Shown here one piece after another: positions 1-11,682 of a stretch of DNA of 58,756 nt (position 1 is its first letter; the number at the start of each line of letters is the position of its first letter). Source of the DNA: Poronia punctata. Taxonomy: Eukaryota > Ascomycota > Sordariomycetes > Xylariales > Xylariaceae. A program made the translations under genes and the position numbers. The stretch covers positions 1-58,756 of the forward strand of contig MU401678.1 in NCBI GenBank assembly GCA_022579005.1. The letters run 5' to 3'. The notes below the pieces were generated by a model. That model was not told the DNA's origin and ran no database searches. It saw only the letters and a list, made by a program, of their open reading frames with translations.

Positions 1-84
1 TAACCCTAACCCTAACCCTAACCCTAACCCTAACCCTAACCCTAACCCTAACCCTAACCCTAACCCTAACCCTAACCCTAACCC
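1..84. repeat. telomeric repeat tract
   Basis: Fourteen perfect units of TAACCC, that is CCCTAA on this strand and TTAGGG on the other. The C-rich strand reading inward from base 1 is the expected orientation for a left chromosome end. TTAGGG is the usual telomere repeat of filamentous fungi, though it is shared with many other eukaryotes. The tract starts at base 1, so the true terminus may extend further. Confidence 0.97.
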
Positions 85-105
85 TACTAACCCTACTAAC
101 CCTAC
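85..105. repeat. degenerate telomere-proximal repeats
   Basis: Two 9-base units TACTAACCC (85-93 and 94-102), then TAC before the sequence leaves the pattern at TAG. They look like telomere units carrying an inserted TAC triplet. Their regularity suggests copying of one variant rather than random decay. Confidence 0.85.
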
Positions 106-108
106 TAG

Positions 109-3100
109 CTTAATATATTAAAATAATAGCTATATATGCTTAAGTACGCAAGCTACGTTTGCTACTTAAGTATATTTTGTTTAATAAAGTAAGTATAGTT
201 ATAAGTAGCAAAGGTTAGTTATAAAGTATAAAGGCAATATATAAAGTTAGTTTAATAACATATAAAGGCGTATAATATTAAAAAGCTTTATTAACTATTA
301 CTATAAAATCTATAACTAAGTAAATATTAGCTACTTATATAAATAAAACCTATTAGCATAAATAATAAGCAATAAAATAGTATAAAGAAAGTAAAGGTAA
401 TTAATTAAACTATTTATATATATATACGCAGCAAAAAAAGCACATTTTAACAATAACAACATTACTATATAAAAAAAAGTATAGTTTGTATACTAAACAC
501 TAATAAAATATATATGCTATTAAAAGTATAAAGTTTCTTTTAAGCAAAAGCAAGTACAAATATATAATTAAGTAGCATATAAAAGTATTTCTATTAAAAA
601 GCAAAATAAACTAATAGTAAATACTAAAAAGTATACAAAACTAATAAACAACTTTAAAGCTTATATACTTTATTTTTAGCTTGTTATAAACATAAAAGCA
701 AAATCTTAGCAGCATATAAAAGGTAATATATTGCTTTAGCTATATTAAAAGGTATATTATAATAAAATGCAAGCATATCTTTATTACTTTAACATTTATA
801 ACTACTTTTTAACTTAAAAAATATTATTTTTATATAATATAAAGTTTGCAATATTAGTATATAAGCATTAGGCATTTAAATCTTAATATATTATCGCATG
901 CATATATATATTAAGTTAAGTAGGTATATATATTAAAAGTACCTAAACATATATTTATACTTAACTATATATAGTTTATAAATTTTTTACAATACTTTTA
1001 AATTATAATACTTTATATTTAGCATAAAATGTTATTTGTTTACCTAGCCTTATAAGCCTTATAAAAGTACCCTCTTGCCCTCTTCTCCCTTTTAATAGCT
1101 ATTAAAGCTATTTAGTCCTGTTTATATAACTATCTTGCTAAAAAGCACGCAATATATTGCTTATATTTTTAGCTAGATATATTAATATAATTGCAATTAT
1201 TTAATTGTAGCTAAATAAGTCTATATAAGCTAATATGCCACGTAGTTTAACTTATAAAGCAGTTTATAGCAATAGTATAATATATACGCTTAACTTTATA
1301 CCTTGCTAATATAAATAAAAAGTTACTTAATAAGCATATATATATAAATATTAAATATGTTTGCATTTATACTTAACGCTATATAGCATTTTTGCTTAAT
1401 TATGCCTAACCGCTTTCCTTACCCCTTTTAATCTTACGCAGTATATAAGTAATAGTATTTAAAAAGTTACGTGTTTTATTATTTTTTATACTTAATTATA
1501 TATATAAAGTTAGTACTTGCTATACTAAAACTAAAGTAGTATATATATACTTTTTAACAAATACAAAGTATAACATATATATTTACTTTAAGTAGGACAT
1601 TTTTAAGTTTAGTAATCTTATAAAGCAACTACCTTTTCTTTACGCCTACTGCAGCGTTAATTATATTTTAAAAACTAATAAATACTCTACCTCCTTAATC
1701 TTTTTAATTAAAACCATTATCTTTTTACTTACAGCTAACTTTTCCTATAAAGTAGGCTCTTTTTTAGCTATCTTTTAAAAACCGCTTAAAGCGTAGGTTA
1801 TTTATAAATATATACTGCTTATAAAGCTTTATAGCCTAACAATAATACCTACAACCTTAAACTTGTTATAAACAAAAGCTATTTAAAGCCTTTAGTTAAA
1901 CGTATTGCATTATGCTAATATAATATTATAAAGTTCCTATTTTTAAAAGCATTTAAATTATCTATTAATCTTATTATAATTAACTTAACAAGTTAGTATT
2001 AGTGCATATATATATAGTGTTATTTTATATATCTTATATTAAACTTTAATAATAATATTAGTAGTAAAGACCTAAGTGTTGCAAATTATTATTTTAATAA
2101 ACTATATATTAGCTAGTTAAAATTATATAATAATATTAAAAGTAGTTAATTTTATAGTAGTATTTAGTAGTAAGGCTAAGCAAGCATAATATTAAAATAT
2201 AATAGTGTTAGCAATTACTTTAGCTATAGTTAAAGTACGCAAAAAAACTTAAAGTAAAAAAATAATAAAAAAGGTTATAGTTAGCAAATTAAGTAAAAAT
2301 ATAATTAAGCTGCTATATATTTATATACAACTACTACTTACGTTTACAGCAGCAATTAAAATAAAGTAATATATATAGTATATAAACTACTATAGCTACT
2401 ATATAGCAAAAAGTTTAATTTTCTATACCTCTATTTACTTTTACTACAATGCTATAAAGCTTAACAAAGCTTGTTTTATATTAGCAAAAATATAAAAAAC
2501 ATTATTATTAACCTTTTTTAATTATTTAGCATATGCTTTCTTAAGATTATAATAGCAAAGTAAATAAACACCTACATAGCGCCCCCCCTTTAATATCCTT
2601 ATCTTATTTTGCATAAAAGTAGTTAATATAATAAATACAATACCCCTTTATATAAGTATATAGCAATAAAACCAAAGGTTTAATATAAAGTATATATACT
2701 ATATAATAAAATATTAAATAATAACCTTATAATAAGTTTATACGTATTTAACTAGTTATTAATATTTTTATATTTAATATAGTTGCATATAAGTATTTTA
2801 AAAACTATAAGCTTATATAGTATAGTAATTAGTTACTAAGCAACTATATATATATAGCTAAAAAAAATAATAGCTTATATATACTAATAAATATATTTTT
2901 TACTTACTAAATCTTTATAGCTATAAGTTAAGCAAAAAGTATAAAGTATATTTGTTTTAATTATATTGCTATTTTACTTAGCATATATAAAAAAGTTGCT
3001 GTTTTTAGCACTTTTAAAGCTAATTAAAAAAATGCAAAAACAAATACAAGCGTATCTATTTAAAATCAAAGCAATACCCTTATAAAAAGCATCCTAGCCT

Positions 3101-3849
3101 AACCTCTTTATTATTTAACTAATATTTTCTAACTATATAAAGCTAAAAACAATCTATTACTTTTAGCATAAGCGTTAGTTTAGCCCCTTATTTAATAGTT
3201 GCTCTTTTTAGTTATCTAGCCCTTTTTTTAGCGTTTATTATACTAACTAGCTACGCATTGCTATAATACTATATTTAGCCTTTATATTTATAGTAATAAA
3301 CTAGCTAAAGCTAACTATATATTAAAAAAAGTTTTAGCAGTTATATAGTAAAAAATAGCAGCATTACCTTAGCTTAAAACTGCAGCAAAGTAGCCTAGTA
3401 GTCTTTATTAAACTAGCAAAATAATAACAATAATAGTTTAACTTTAGCAAAGGCGCTAAAAATATTATAATGTATTTATAGTAATAAAGTATTTTCTAGT
3501 ATTTCCTATAAGCTAGGCTACATAGTTACAAGTTTTAACATATATTAATAAAAATACCTTCTTTATATAAAATAAAAAAGTAAGTAAGTTAGTATGCTTA
3601 TAAGTTATATAGTAAAATATTATTAATAATAATATAAAGTCTGCTTAATAATCTAATTAAAACCTTAGTATACTTTAAATATAATACTTAAATAAACAAA
3701 AAAAAGGGAATTTTTATATTATATTATATACTAAAAAAAACCTAAACATTAAGTTAATAAAGTATTAGCTAATAACTATAGTATAGTTAAAATTATAGCA
3801 TATGTAAATAAAAAACAACAAATATTATAAACAAAGCAGCAAAGTTAAA
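109..3849. other. RIP-decayed subtelomere, no gene recognised
   Basis: About 3.7 kb of AT-rich DNA with dense TAA and TAG in all frames. I recognise no protein motif, RNA gene or tandem array. Small compositional landmarks are a pyrimidine-rich stretch near 1,065-1,100 and a run of eight C near 2,582. A telomere-linked RecQ-type helicase, common beside fungal telomeres, was looked for by eye and not found, but a heavily mutated copy could be missed. Confidence 0.7.
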
Positions 3850-4736
3850 AGTAAAAAAAGCTAAGTTTTTAGTTCCTAGCTAATAAAAAACTACTACTAA
3901 AACAGCTTTAACCTATACTATAATAATATATATTAATAAACACTTTAAGCTAAAAACAGCAACGGTACAAAAACGCTACCTTATAAATTACCTATTTAAT
4001 TAATTTTTTTTTTCTTATTTATTATTTTTTCTCTTTTTTTTAAAAAAATGCTATATACTTAATAAAAATTTTAACGTTTTTTAACTTATCTTTTTAAACT
4101 TTCTTAATAATAATTAGCTTTTTAAAAGATCTACTTACGCTATAAGCACAGCTAAACAAGCAACTAAAACTTATAACTTTTTCTTTTTTAGTAGTGTTAT
4201 AATAGCTTTTAGCTTTTTTACTTTTATTATTATTATTTAAAATATAGTTTTTATATTACTAAGCTTATCTTACTTAAACATAAAAAAAGCATATATTATT
4301 ATAAATACTAAAAGCTAAGCAATAAACGCTAAAAAAAAACAACTAAATAACTAAAATAATATAACAGTTATTATAAAAATTAACTTAATATTTAATAAAA
4401 TTAATAAAAAATATATAAAAACAGTTTTAATTAGCTACAAAATTATAAGCAAACTTAATAATGTTATATATAGTAACCTTAGTAAAAATGCTTATATAAA
4501 TACAAACACGCTAAAAAAAAGAAAAGCTGCAAATAGCCTGCTTAATTGCCTATATAACGTATTAAATATAAAAGTATATAGCAACAAAAGTACTTAATAC
4601 TTACTATTTTAGTAGCATTAAAAAAAGCTTTATAAACTTTATAAATATTAAAAATTAATATATATACGCAGCTACCTTTTACGCTAACATCTAACTCTTT
4701 TAAACTAAAAAGTATAATAAGGTTAAAATAAAGCAT
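3850..4736 (-). pseudogene. decayed unknown protein frame, copy 1
   Basis: The only clean stretch is a 64-residue frame at 4,542-4,736 (MLYFNLIILF... ending YIGN). Further down the same strand, near 3,850-4,220, a frame broken by stops still shares short pieces with the second copy: KKEKVISFS, LFSCAYS, FKKLIIIKK and SSSFLLARN. The stops are TAA or TAG, as expected if RIP turned Gln or Trp codons into stops. I do not recognise the family. The pieces include a Lys-rich segment and scattered Cys, but no catalytic motif. It may be part of a transposon or of a subtelomeric gene family. The block is duplicated, so peptide similarity partly follows from DNA similarity and is weak evidence of function. 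Confidence 0.35.
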
Positions 4737-5060
4737 GCTAACAAAGCAACTACCTAGCTTATAAAAAGCATTTTAAAAAGCTATAACAACTATAAAAAAA
4801 AAGTATATATTATTATTTTATCTTATTAATAAAAGTTTAGCTATAAGTATAAATCCTAGTATATACTCTTATTAGTATAAATATATATAAGTACTTACAT
4901 ATATAAAAAATGCATACGCAACCTTAGTTTACTAAAACCAGCAACAATATATACTTATAAAATACTATATATAAGCAAAGTTTAGTATAATATATAATTA
5001 GTTAAATAATTAAAAAGCTTAATATATAAAAAAAATAGTAATATTAAAAAGTAATAAAAA
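3850..5060. repeat. duplicated block T, copy 1
   Basis: A block of about 1.2 kb that recurs in the same orientation at 5,745-6,960. The match begins near the shared CTAGCTAATAAAAAAC and ends near AAAAAAATAGTAATATT. A shared pyrimidine-rich tract lies near 4,000-4,040. Differences are mostly C/T and G/A, as expected when RIP acts on a duplicated pair. The block carries a decayed minus-strand frame, described separately. Confidence 0.85.
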
Positions 5061-5092
5061 TGTTAAAAAATAAAGGTCAAGGTAAAATAAAG

Positions 5093-5148
5093 GTTAAAGT
5101 ATAAAAGTTAAAGTATAAAAGTTAAAGTATAAAAGTTAAAGTAAGTAT
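5093..5148. repeat. 14-bp tandem repeat
   Basis: Four units of GTTAAAGTATAAAA spaced exactly 14 bases apart (starting at 5,093, 5,107, 5,121 and 5,135). It lies in the gap between the two block-T copies. A related but degenerate run of the same words occurs at about 6,960-6,995, after copy 2. Confidence 0.85.
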
Positions 5149-5171
5149 ATAAGTAAGTATAAAAAGTTGTT

Positions 5172-5420
5172 ATAAATAAGTAAGTTTACAAGCACCTAGC
5201 ACTTTACTTAGCAAATCCTATAGCTAACTAATAGCTATAGCTATATTTTTAACAAGTATAAAAAAAAATTTTTTATACTATATTATATATTAGTTTTTTA
5301 AATCTAAAAGGTTATATAACTATATACTAAATTAACTATATTATATTAACTTTAATTGCTTTTGCATATAAGCACTAATTTGTTTTCTTAATTTAATTAG
5401 CTTTTACTTTTGTAAAAAAG
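5172..5420 (+). repeat. 245-bp dispersed repeat, copy 1
   Basis: A short interspersed element also present at 11,440-11,682 and 15,468-15,708 in the same orientation, and as fragments on the other strand at 44,010-44,125 and 45,525-45,660. Shared landmarks are GCAAGCACCTAGCAC at the left, AACTAATAGCTATAGCTAT in the centre and AACTTTAAT(T/C)GCTTTTG towards the right. It has no coding capacity. It could be a MITE or a solo LTR. I cannot see clear terminal inverted repeats or a target-site duplication. Confidence 0.85.
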
Positions 5421-5744
5421 GTATATAAGTATATAAATTATACTTAATATATAGCTAAACTGGCTATTACCCCTACCTTTTACCTAGCAACGTTAGCATA
5501 AGCTATTTATTTTACTTTTTACATCCTAATAGTTTATATAGGTTATAGATATCTTTTGTTTTTATTTTTTATACCCTTTTAATTAACCTCTTTATTTATA
5601 ATAACAAATATACTTACTAAACTGCGCAACTTTTTTTATTTTATTTATTTACTTATAAAGATTTTCTTTATACTTTATTAGTTTTTTATACTTACTAGCA
5701 GCATATAAAAAATAATTTGCTTTAAAGTTAAAATTAAAAGAAGC
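5421..5744. other. spacer, nothing recognised
   Basis: AT-rich DNA between the dispersed repeat and block T copy 2. No gene, repeat or RNA is recognised. Confidence 0.6.
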
Positions 5745-6627
5745 TAGGTTTATAGTTTCTAGCTAATAAAAAACTGCTACTAAAACAGCTTTAACCTGTA
5801 CTATAATAATATATATTAACAAACACTTTAAGCCGGAAATAGCAACAGCACAAAAACGCCACCCCTTAAATTACCTATTTAATTAATTTTTTTTTTTTTA
5901 TTTGTCCTTTTTCCTTTTTTTTTTAAAAAATACTATATGCTTAGTAAAAATTCTAACGTTTTCTAACTTATTTTTTTAAATTTTCTTAATAATAATTAGC
6001 TTTTTAAAAAATTTACTTATGTTATAAGCACAGCTAAATAAGTAACTAAAACTTATAACCTTTTTTTTTTTAATAGTATTATAATAGCCTTTAGCTGCCT
6101 TAGTTTTATTGCTTTTCTTGTTATTATTAAAAGTATAATTTTAGTACTGCTAAGCTTGTTTTACTTAAATATAAAAAAAGCATACGTTATTATAAATATT
6201 AAAAGCTAAATAATAAATAGCAAACAAAAACAACTAAGCAATAAAAAAAGCATAATAATTATTATAAAAGTTAATATTTTAGCTAATTAAGTAAATAAAA
6301 AACGTATAAAAGCGGTTTTAATTAGCTACAAAACTATAAGCAAAGTTAGCAACGTTATATATGCTAACTTTAGTAACAATACTAATATAAATGTAAACAG
6401 GCCAAAAAAAAGAAAAGCTATAAATATTCTCTTTAATTGCCTATATAACTTATTAAGTATAATTGTAAATAGTAACAAAAATACTTAATACTTACAATCT
6501 TAGTAGCGTTAAAAAAGGCTTTATAAACCTTATAAGTCTTGGGAATTAAAATATATACGCAGTTATACTTAATGCTAACGTTTAATACACTTAAACTAAA
6601 AAGTATAGTATAGTTAAAATAAAGCAT
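5745..6627 (-). pseudogene. decayed unknown protein frame, copy 2
   Basis: Second copy of the minus-strand frame. A 64-residue open stretch at 6,433-6,627 (MLYFNYTILF... ending YIGN) matches copy 1 over its length, including VYKAFFNATKIVSIKYFC. Downstream, KKKVISFSY, LFSCAYN, FKKLIIIKK and SSSFLLARN pair with copy 1. The two copies carry stops at partly different places, so neither is functional, and a consensus of both would be closer to the original. The family is not recognised. Confidence 0.35.
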
Positions 6628-6960
6628 TTTAATAATATAATTATTTAGCTTATAAAGGTAATCTTAAAACGCTATAACAATAAAAAAAGAAAAGTTAATA
6701 TTGTTGTTTTACTTATTAATAAGAAGTTAATTATAAATATAAATACTAATATATAATATTATTAGTATATATTTAAATATAAGTACTTATATATATAAAA
6801 AATATATATATAACCTTGGTTTGCTAGGACTAGGCTACTGTATATATGCGTAAAATGCTTAATATAAACATAGTATAAAGTATAATATAAGTTTATTAAC
6901 AAATAAGCAAAGTATAGGGAAATTAAAAAAAATAGTAATATTAAAAGAAAGGTAAAAATG
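5745..6960. repeat. duplicated block T, copy 2
   Basis: Direct copy of 3,850-5,060. It keeps the pyrimidine-rich tract (near 5,885-5,930), the minus-strand frame and the final AAAAAAATAGTAATATT. The spacing between the copies is about 690 bp and holds the 14-bp tandem repeat and one 245-bp dispersed repeat. Confidence 0.85.
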
Positions 6961-7656
6961 TTAAAAGGTAAAAGTATAAAATAAAAGTTAAAGTATAAAG
7001 AATACTTAGGTACTTAAGTAAATATTCTAAGTACTATTAACTAATAGCTATATAAATTAACAGCTTTACTTTATACTTGCTAATGGCCTATATAAAATAC
7101 TAGCAGGCTTTATTTACTTTACCTTTTTAATTAACCCTTTTAATCTACCTTTTTAATTAATATTTATTAAACTTTTAATTTCTGCTAACAGCAACATTTT
7201 TATTATTAGCAACAATATAGCAAGGATATTTTTATTTGCTATATTATTAAATTTATAAAGCTTACTTGCTTAGGACTATAAAAGCGCTTGCTAAGCTATA
7301 CTAACGTATATTAACAGTATTAGCGTTAAACTACTTTTTATATATAAGCTTTAAAACGTAGGTTAAAAGTAAGTATTTAAAAACAAAAAATACTATTTTT
7401 AGGGATTAAAGTTAAATTAGTAGTTTTGCTAGTTGCTACTAATTATTTTATACTATATTTTCTTATACTAGCAATATTTTTAAAATAGCTAAATAGTTAA
7501 ATAGAAAAAAAATTAAAGTATATAACTATAAAACGTAAAAAGTAAGGTTTTAGTTAAAGTTGCTTATTTAGCGCTTAAATTTAACTAAGTCTAAAAAAAA
7601 CTATAATAAGCAATTGTTACTAGTACTTATATAAACTTGCTAAATATATATATTTA
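6961..7656. other. unassigned AT-rich DNA
   Basis: No gene or strong repeat seen, apart from degenerate GTTAAAGTATAA words at the left edge that echo the tandem repeat at 5,093. Confidence 0.6.
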
Positions 7657-7745
7657 TTGCTATTTGCCTTTTTTGCAGCTAAGCGCTATATTTTTTTTAT
7701 ATTACGCTTTAATTTTTACTAAATATATTTTGCAGTAATTTTAAG
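7657..7745 (+). repeat. 85-bp direct repeat left of Copia relic
   Basis: This segment recurs at 11,683-11,768 in the same orientation, with the shared core GCTAAGCGCTATATTTT and the end ATATATTTTG(C/T)AGTAATTT. The two copies flank the Copia coding relic, so they may be the right ends of its two LTRs. Just after it, GGGGGTATTTAGAG resembles a primer-binding site for initiator tRNA-Met with one extra T. The distances do not fit a complete element, because only about 580 bp lie between this repeat and the reverse transcriptase. I treat the LTR reading as tentative. Confidence 0.5.
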
Positions 7746-8287
7746 AAGGGGGTATTTAGAGTTAAAACTAAAAAGTGTACTTATTAAAAATAGCTACTAA
7801 AAAATCCTTAAAACTAAAAAACCTTGTTTAAAACACTATTATAGTTGCTAAAAAAGTAAATTTAATAAAATTAATAGCTTTAAAAGACTTAAAAAAATTA
7901 ATTACTAACTTAAAAAAATTAATTACTTAGATAAAGAAAAGATCTTAACTATAAAAAGCTACTAAGTAATAAAAGGTTTAAAGCTTGCTTGCTAATTAAC
8001 TTAATTATAAAGCATTTGCTTTTACTTAGAAAATATATTAAAAATAAGAGGTATATACTTTAAATAATTGTAACTAGTTTAACTTTTTATAAACTTACTT
8101 TATATAGCTAAAAAAAGTAATTTAAAAAGGTAACTAAAAGCATTGTACTTTATATGCAATAATTGTAGCTATAATAGATTAACGTTAGGCTAACTGCCTA
8201 AAAGCTACTTTTAAGCACTTTAAAATATATTAAAAAAACTTAACTAAGCTATTACTAAGGTTTTAGTATAAGCTTTTTAAATATTTA
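7746..8287 (+). other. 5' part of Copia region, unassigned
   Basis: DNA between the 85-bp repeat and the first point at which both Copia copies align. A translated CNNC-like pair (ICNNCSYN, near 8,155) is visible in a frame broken by stops, but I cannot assign it to gag, protease or integrase. It is absent from the second Copia copy, where a satellite abuts the reverse transcriptase directly. Confidence 0.4.
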
Positions 8288-9790
8288 TTAAAAGATTGAT
8301 TTTAAGTAAATATAGTAAAGGAAATTTAAAACCTATAAAAACTAGGTATTATAAAGAAAATTGTAATAGTTATTGTAAAGTACAAGCTATTACTTTTAAA
8401 ATAGGTTTTTTAACTATAGATTTAATAAGCAAGGGTATTTAAATATATATAAAGTATGCTTAGTAGTTAAAGGTAATCTTTAATAAAACAATATGCTTTA
8501 ATCTACTTATATAGCAACGCTTATAGCTTAAACGCTACGCTTTATAATAGCTTTAGCAGCTTACTATAACTTTAAAATTAAGCAATTTAATATAGCAAGC
8601 GCTTTTTTTAACGCAAGCAAAAAAAGTTAAAAGCTTATAGCTTATAAGTTGCTTAATAAGTTTAAAAATAAAAATATAGTAGTATTGCTTAAAAAAGCAT
8701 TATATAAGCTAAAAGATTTGCCTTTATTTTAGTACCGGGAATTTGTGCACACTTTTTGCTTATATAGTTTAATTGCTTTAACTAAAAAACTTTATTTTTT
8801 TTATACCTAAAATTAAGCTGTTTTTATTGTTTTTTATATAAACAACTTTTTAATACTATATAATTTAAAGCAAAAAGCTAAAGTACAAAAGATTGTTAAC
8901 TAAATTAAAAAAACTTATAAGCTTAAAAAGCAAAAAAATATAAGCTAGTTTTTAGGCATAAAAATTATTAAAAATTGCAAAAATTAAAAACTATCTTTAA
9001 GCTATAATTAATATATTAAAAAGATTGTAAAAAAGCATTACTTAGTAAATAATAGTTAGATCTTAGCAACCTTATTACTATTTTAAAAGCTTAAAAAGCA
9101 CTTAGAAAAAAAGACTAAAGCGCAAATAAAAAAGTTTTAAAAGCTTATAAGATTAATTTTATATATTATAATAATAATTTAGCTAAATATAGCATTTGTA
9201 GCTTTATAGCTTTTAAAATTTTTAACTAATCTAAGTGCAAAGCATACTAAAGTAGCAAAATAAGTAATTTAATACCTATACTATACCTAAGACCTAAGGA
9301 TTATATATAGCATTTATAATTAAAGTATATAAGCTTTGTTAATTGCTAAGGACATATTTTTTGCAAACAATTTTAATACTAGAAGATCTTTTTATAAGTA
9401 TATTATATTTTTATTTAAAAGTGTAATTAGTTAAAAAGCTATATAGCAAAGCATAATTACTACTTTTACTACTAAAGCAAAAATCTATGTATTATTATTT
9501 ATAGCTAAAAAAACTATAGCATTAAAAAAGTTATTTAATAATATTTAGCTAGACTTAGGTTAAGCGCTTATAATTAACTTAAATAACTAACAAACAATTT
9601 ACTTAGTAATAAAAAAGCATAACTACATAAAAACCTGTTTGCGCTATATAAATATTTAAAATATATAAATTAAATAAAAGTATAAAAAAGGCTTGTTTTA
9701 AGTAGTATACTTTTTTATAAATTAAATGCTTACTAATAGTTTTATAAAAAACCTCTTTTATGCTAAATTTAAATACTTTAAGGCTTTAAT
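8288..9790 (+). pseudogene. Ty1/Copia pol relic: reverse transcriptase and RNase H
   Basis: A decayed Copia polyprotein end, dead through many TAA/TAG stops at former Gln and Trp codons. In order along the plus strand I read FNKQGYLN then LVVKGN (about 8,425-8,480, the start of the RT domain), KQFNIASAFFNA (about 8,579, Copia RT motif with Asp changed to Asn), VLLKKALYKLKD, YREF, and FYINNFLILYN at 8,832-8,864. In the last, the catalytic YVDD has become YINN by two G-to-A changes. Then come FLGIKII, the RNase H segment NNFNTRRSFYKYI (about 9,370), TTKAKIYVLLFIAKKTIALKKLF (about 9,470, matching the Copia STEAEY region) and MLTNSFIKNL (about 9,730), the usual Copia end. Gag, protease and integrase are not recognised. 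The element would have copied itself through RNA in the cytoplasm. A second copy lies at 56,520. Confidence 0.92.
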
Positions 9791-10540
9791 TAACTTATAA
9801 CATATATATTTTATAATTAAAAAAAAGCAAAAAAAGCACTAAAAAACAAAATTAATTAATATAGGCTTAAAAGCTTGCTTAAGCAAAAAGCTAAATAATA
9901 CTAAAAATTATAAGGCTATTTTTTTTATTTTATTTATTTAAACAAAACAAAAAAAGTAGCGCACTATAGCATGCGCAACCTTAGTATTAATTAAAAACTT
10001 ATTAGTAATAGTAAAGGCGTAGGCAAAAATAAAGGCACTAAAAAAAAAAAGTGTACTAAAAAGCAAATAATTAAAGTTAAACTGCTTTTTTAAAATGTTT
10101 AAAGTAGTATAAATTGCTATTTGCATATTTTTTTTAGCTTATAATTAACTATATTAGTATAAGAATTATTAAATATAAATATTAATGCTTATATATAGCT
10201 AATTGTATTTATAACTAATAAATTGTCTTTTACTTAAAAATATTAAAAAGTAAAAAAAAAAACATAAAAAAGGCTATATAAGCAGTTAATATATATTATA
10301 TATAATTTAAAAAAATTATATAATTTAATAGAAATTATTTATATAAAGTAATAAAAGTACTTAGAGGCGTAAAGGTAATAATAAGTACTAGTAATTATAT
10401 TATAGTAGTTATTATTTTAGCTTACTATAGTAAACCGGCAACAATCTAAATATAGAAAAGCATAATAGCTAGCTTTTTTAAAGCGCTTTTTAGTTTTAAA
10501 AAAGCCTTTGTAAGCCTTTTTCTTGCTTTTAGCTATATTT
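9791..10540 (+). repeat. Copia 3' flank shared by both copies
   Basis: About 750 bp after the RNase H end that also follows the second Copia copy (58,034-58,756), so it belongs to the element or was duplicated with it. It holds a palindromic AT stretch near 10,290-10,330, where ATATATTATATATAATTT is followed by repeated AAATTATATAATTTAA. The normal Copia layout would place the 3' LTR soon after RNase H, so part of this could be LTR. The 62-residue hydrophobic frame on the minus strand (9,938-10,126) is not supported as a gene. Confidence 0.75.
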
Positions 10541-10631
10541 TTGCCTATATTCTTATGCTTTTAAAAAAAAAAGGCAAAGCTTAAATTAGCTTTAAAAAAA
10601 GCAAAGCTGCTACTAAGCAGTTGCTTAGCTT

Positions 10632-10677
<46 letters not shown>

Positions 10678-11439
10678 TTTTAACTAACTAAGCTTAAAAG
10701 CTTTAGTAATAAGAGAGCAAAAAGCATAAAAAAAGCTAGCAAGGGAGTAAACAAAAAACTAAAAGTTATACTTTTTTTAAGCGCTAAAGCAGCTACTTTA
10801 GTAGCAAAAAGATTTTTTACTACTAAAAACAAGCTATTACTTATTAATATAAATGCTTACTATACTATATAAAATTATATTATTACTTATAAAAGCGTAA
10901 AGGTTTTAGCTACTAGCTTTTTAAAAGCATTAAGTATTTTTTTTATTTTAAAAACACTAAAAAAGTTAATAAAGCACTTAAAACACTACTAATAAATTAA
11001 TTATAAAAAATAACAAGCACTTATAATAACTAGTAAAAAGTTCTTTTTAAAATAATAATATATTTAATAAACTATTACTATATTAAAATGCTTTAAATAT
11101 ATATAAGGCTGTTAATTTATAAGATTTACTTATAAAAGGGTATAGGCGCGTTATTAAAAAAAAAAGCAAAAAAAGCAAAGAAATTATAAAAAAAGGTTAG
11201 GTAATAAAATATATTTTAAAGAGCTTTTACCCTTTTTACTTAATAGCATTTATAGCACTACTATTTATAATTACTTATATAGCAGCATAAAGTAATATTA
11301 ACTTAAAATTTATAATTAATTAAAAGTAGTTTATAAAGCAAAAATAAAAGCATTTCTAATTTCTTATTTTGCTAACTATTTATTTAAAAAGTACTAACTT
11401 TATATATAAACATTTTATTTATACTTATATATTTAAATA
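10541..11439. other. unassigned AT-rich DNA
   Basis: Apart from the long T tract noted separately, nothing is recognised here. A slightly less AT-biased patch with AAGAGAGCAAAAAGC follows the T tract. Confidence 0.55.
10634..10671. repeat. poly-T tract of about 38 bases
   Basis: An uninterrupted T run, by far the longest homopolymer I noticed, followed by AC and eight more T. It may be the poly(A) tail of a retroposon inserted on the minus strand, whose body would then lie to the right (from 10,672). No LINE motif was seen there, so simple slippage is an equal possibility. Confidence 0.85.
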
Positions 11440-11682
11440 AGTAGGTTTGCAAGCACTTAGCACTTTATTTAGTAAATTTTATAGCTAACTAATAGCTATA
11501 GCTATATTTTTAATAAGTATAAAAAAAAATCTTTTATTTTATATTTTGTTTTTGTTTTTTAAATCTATAAGGTTATATAATAATATACTAAATTAAATAT
11601 ATTATATTAACTTTAATTGCTTTTATATACAAGCACTAATTTATTTTCTTAATTTAATTAACTCTTACTTTTATAAAACTAT
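11440..11682 (+). repeat. 245-bp dispersed repeat, copy 2
   Basis: Second copy of the element at 5,172-5,420, starting AAGTAGGTTTGCAAGCACTTAG. It is more decayed than copy 3, with several extra C-to-T changes. It directly abuts the 85-bp repeat at 11,683 and may have inserted into that sequence. Confidence 0.85.

Noticed and set aside
109..3849. Telomere-linked RecQ-type helicase gene
   Set aside because: Expected by position in many fungi, but no helicase motif could be read on either strand.
9938..10126. 62-residue hydrophobic frame on the minus strand
   Set aside because: Lies antisense in the Copia 3' flank, and the second copy does not strengthen it. A chance frame in A/T-rich DNA.
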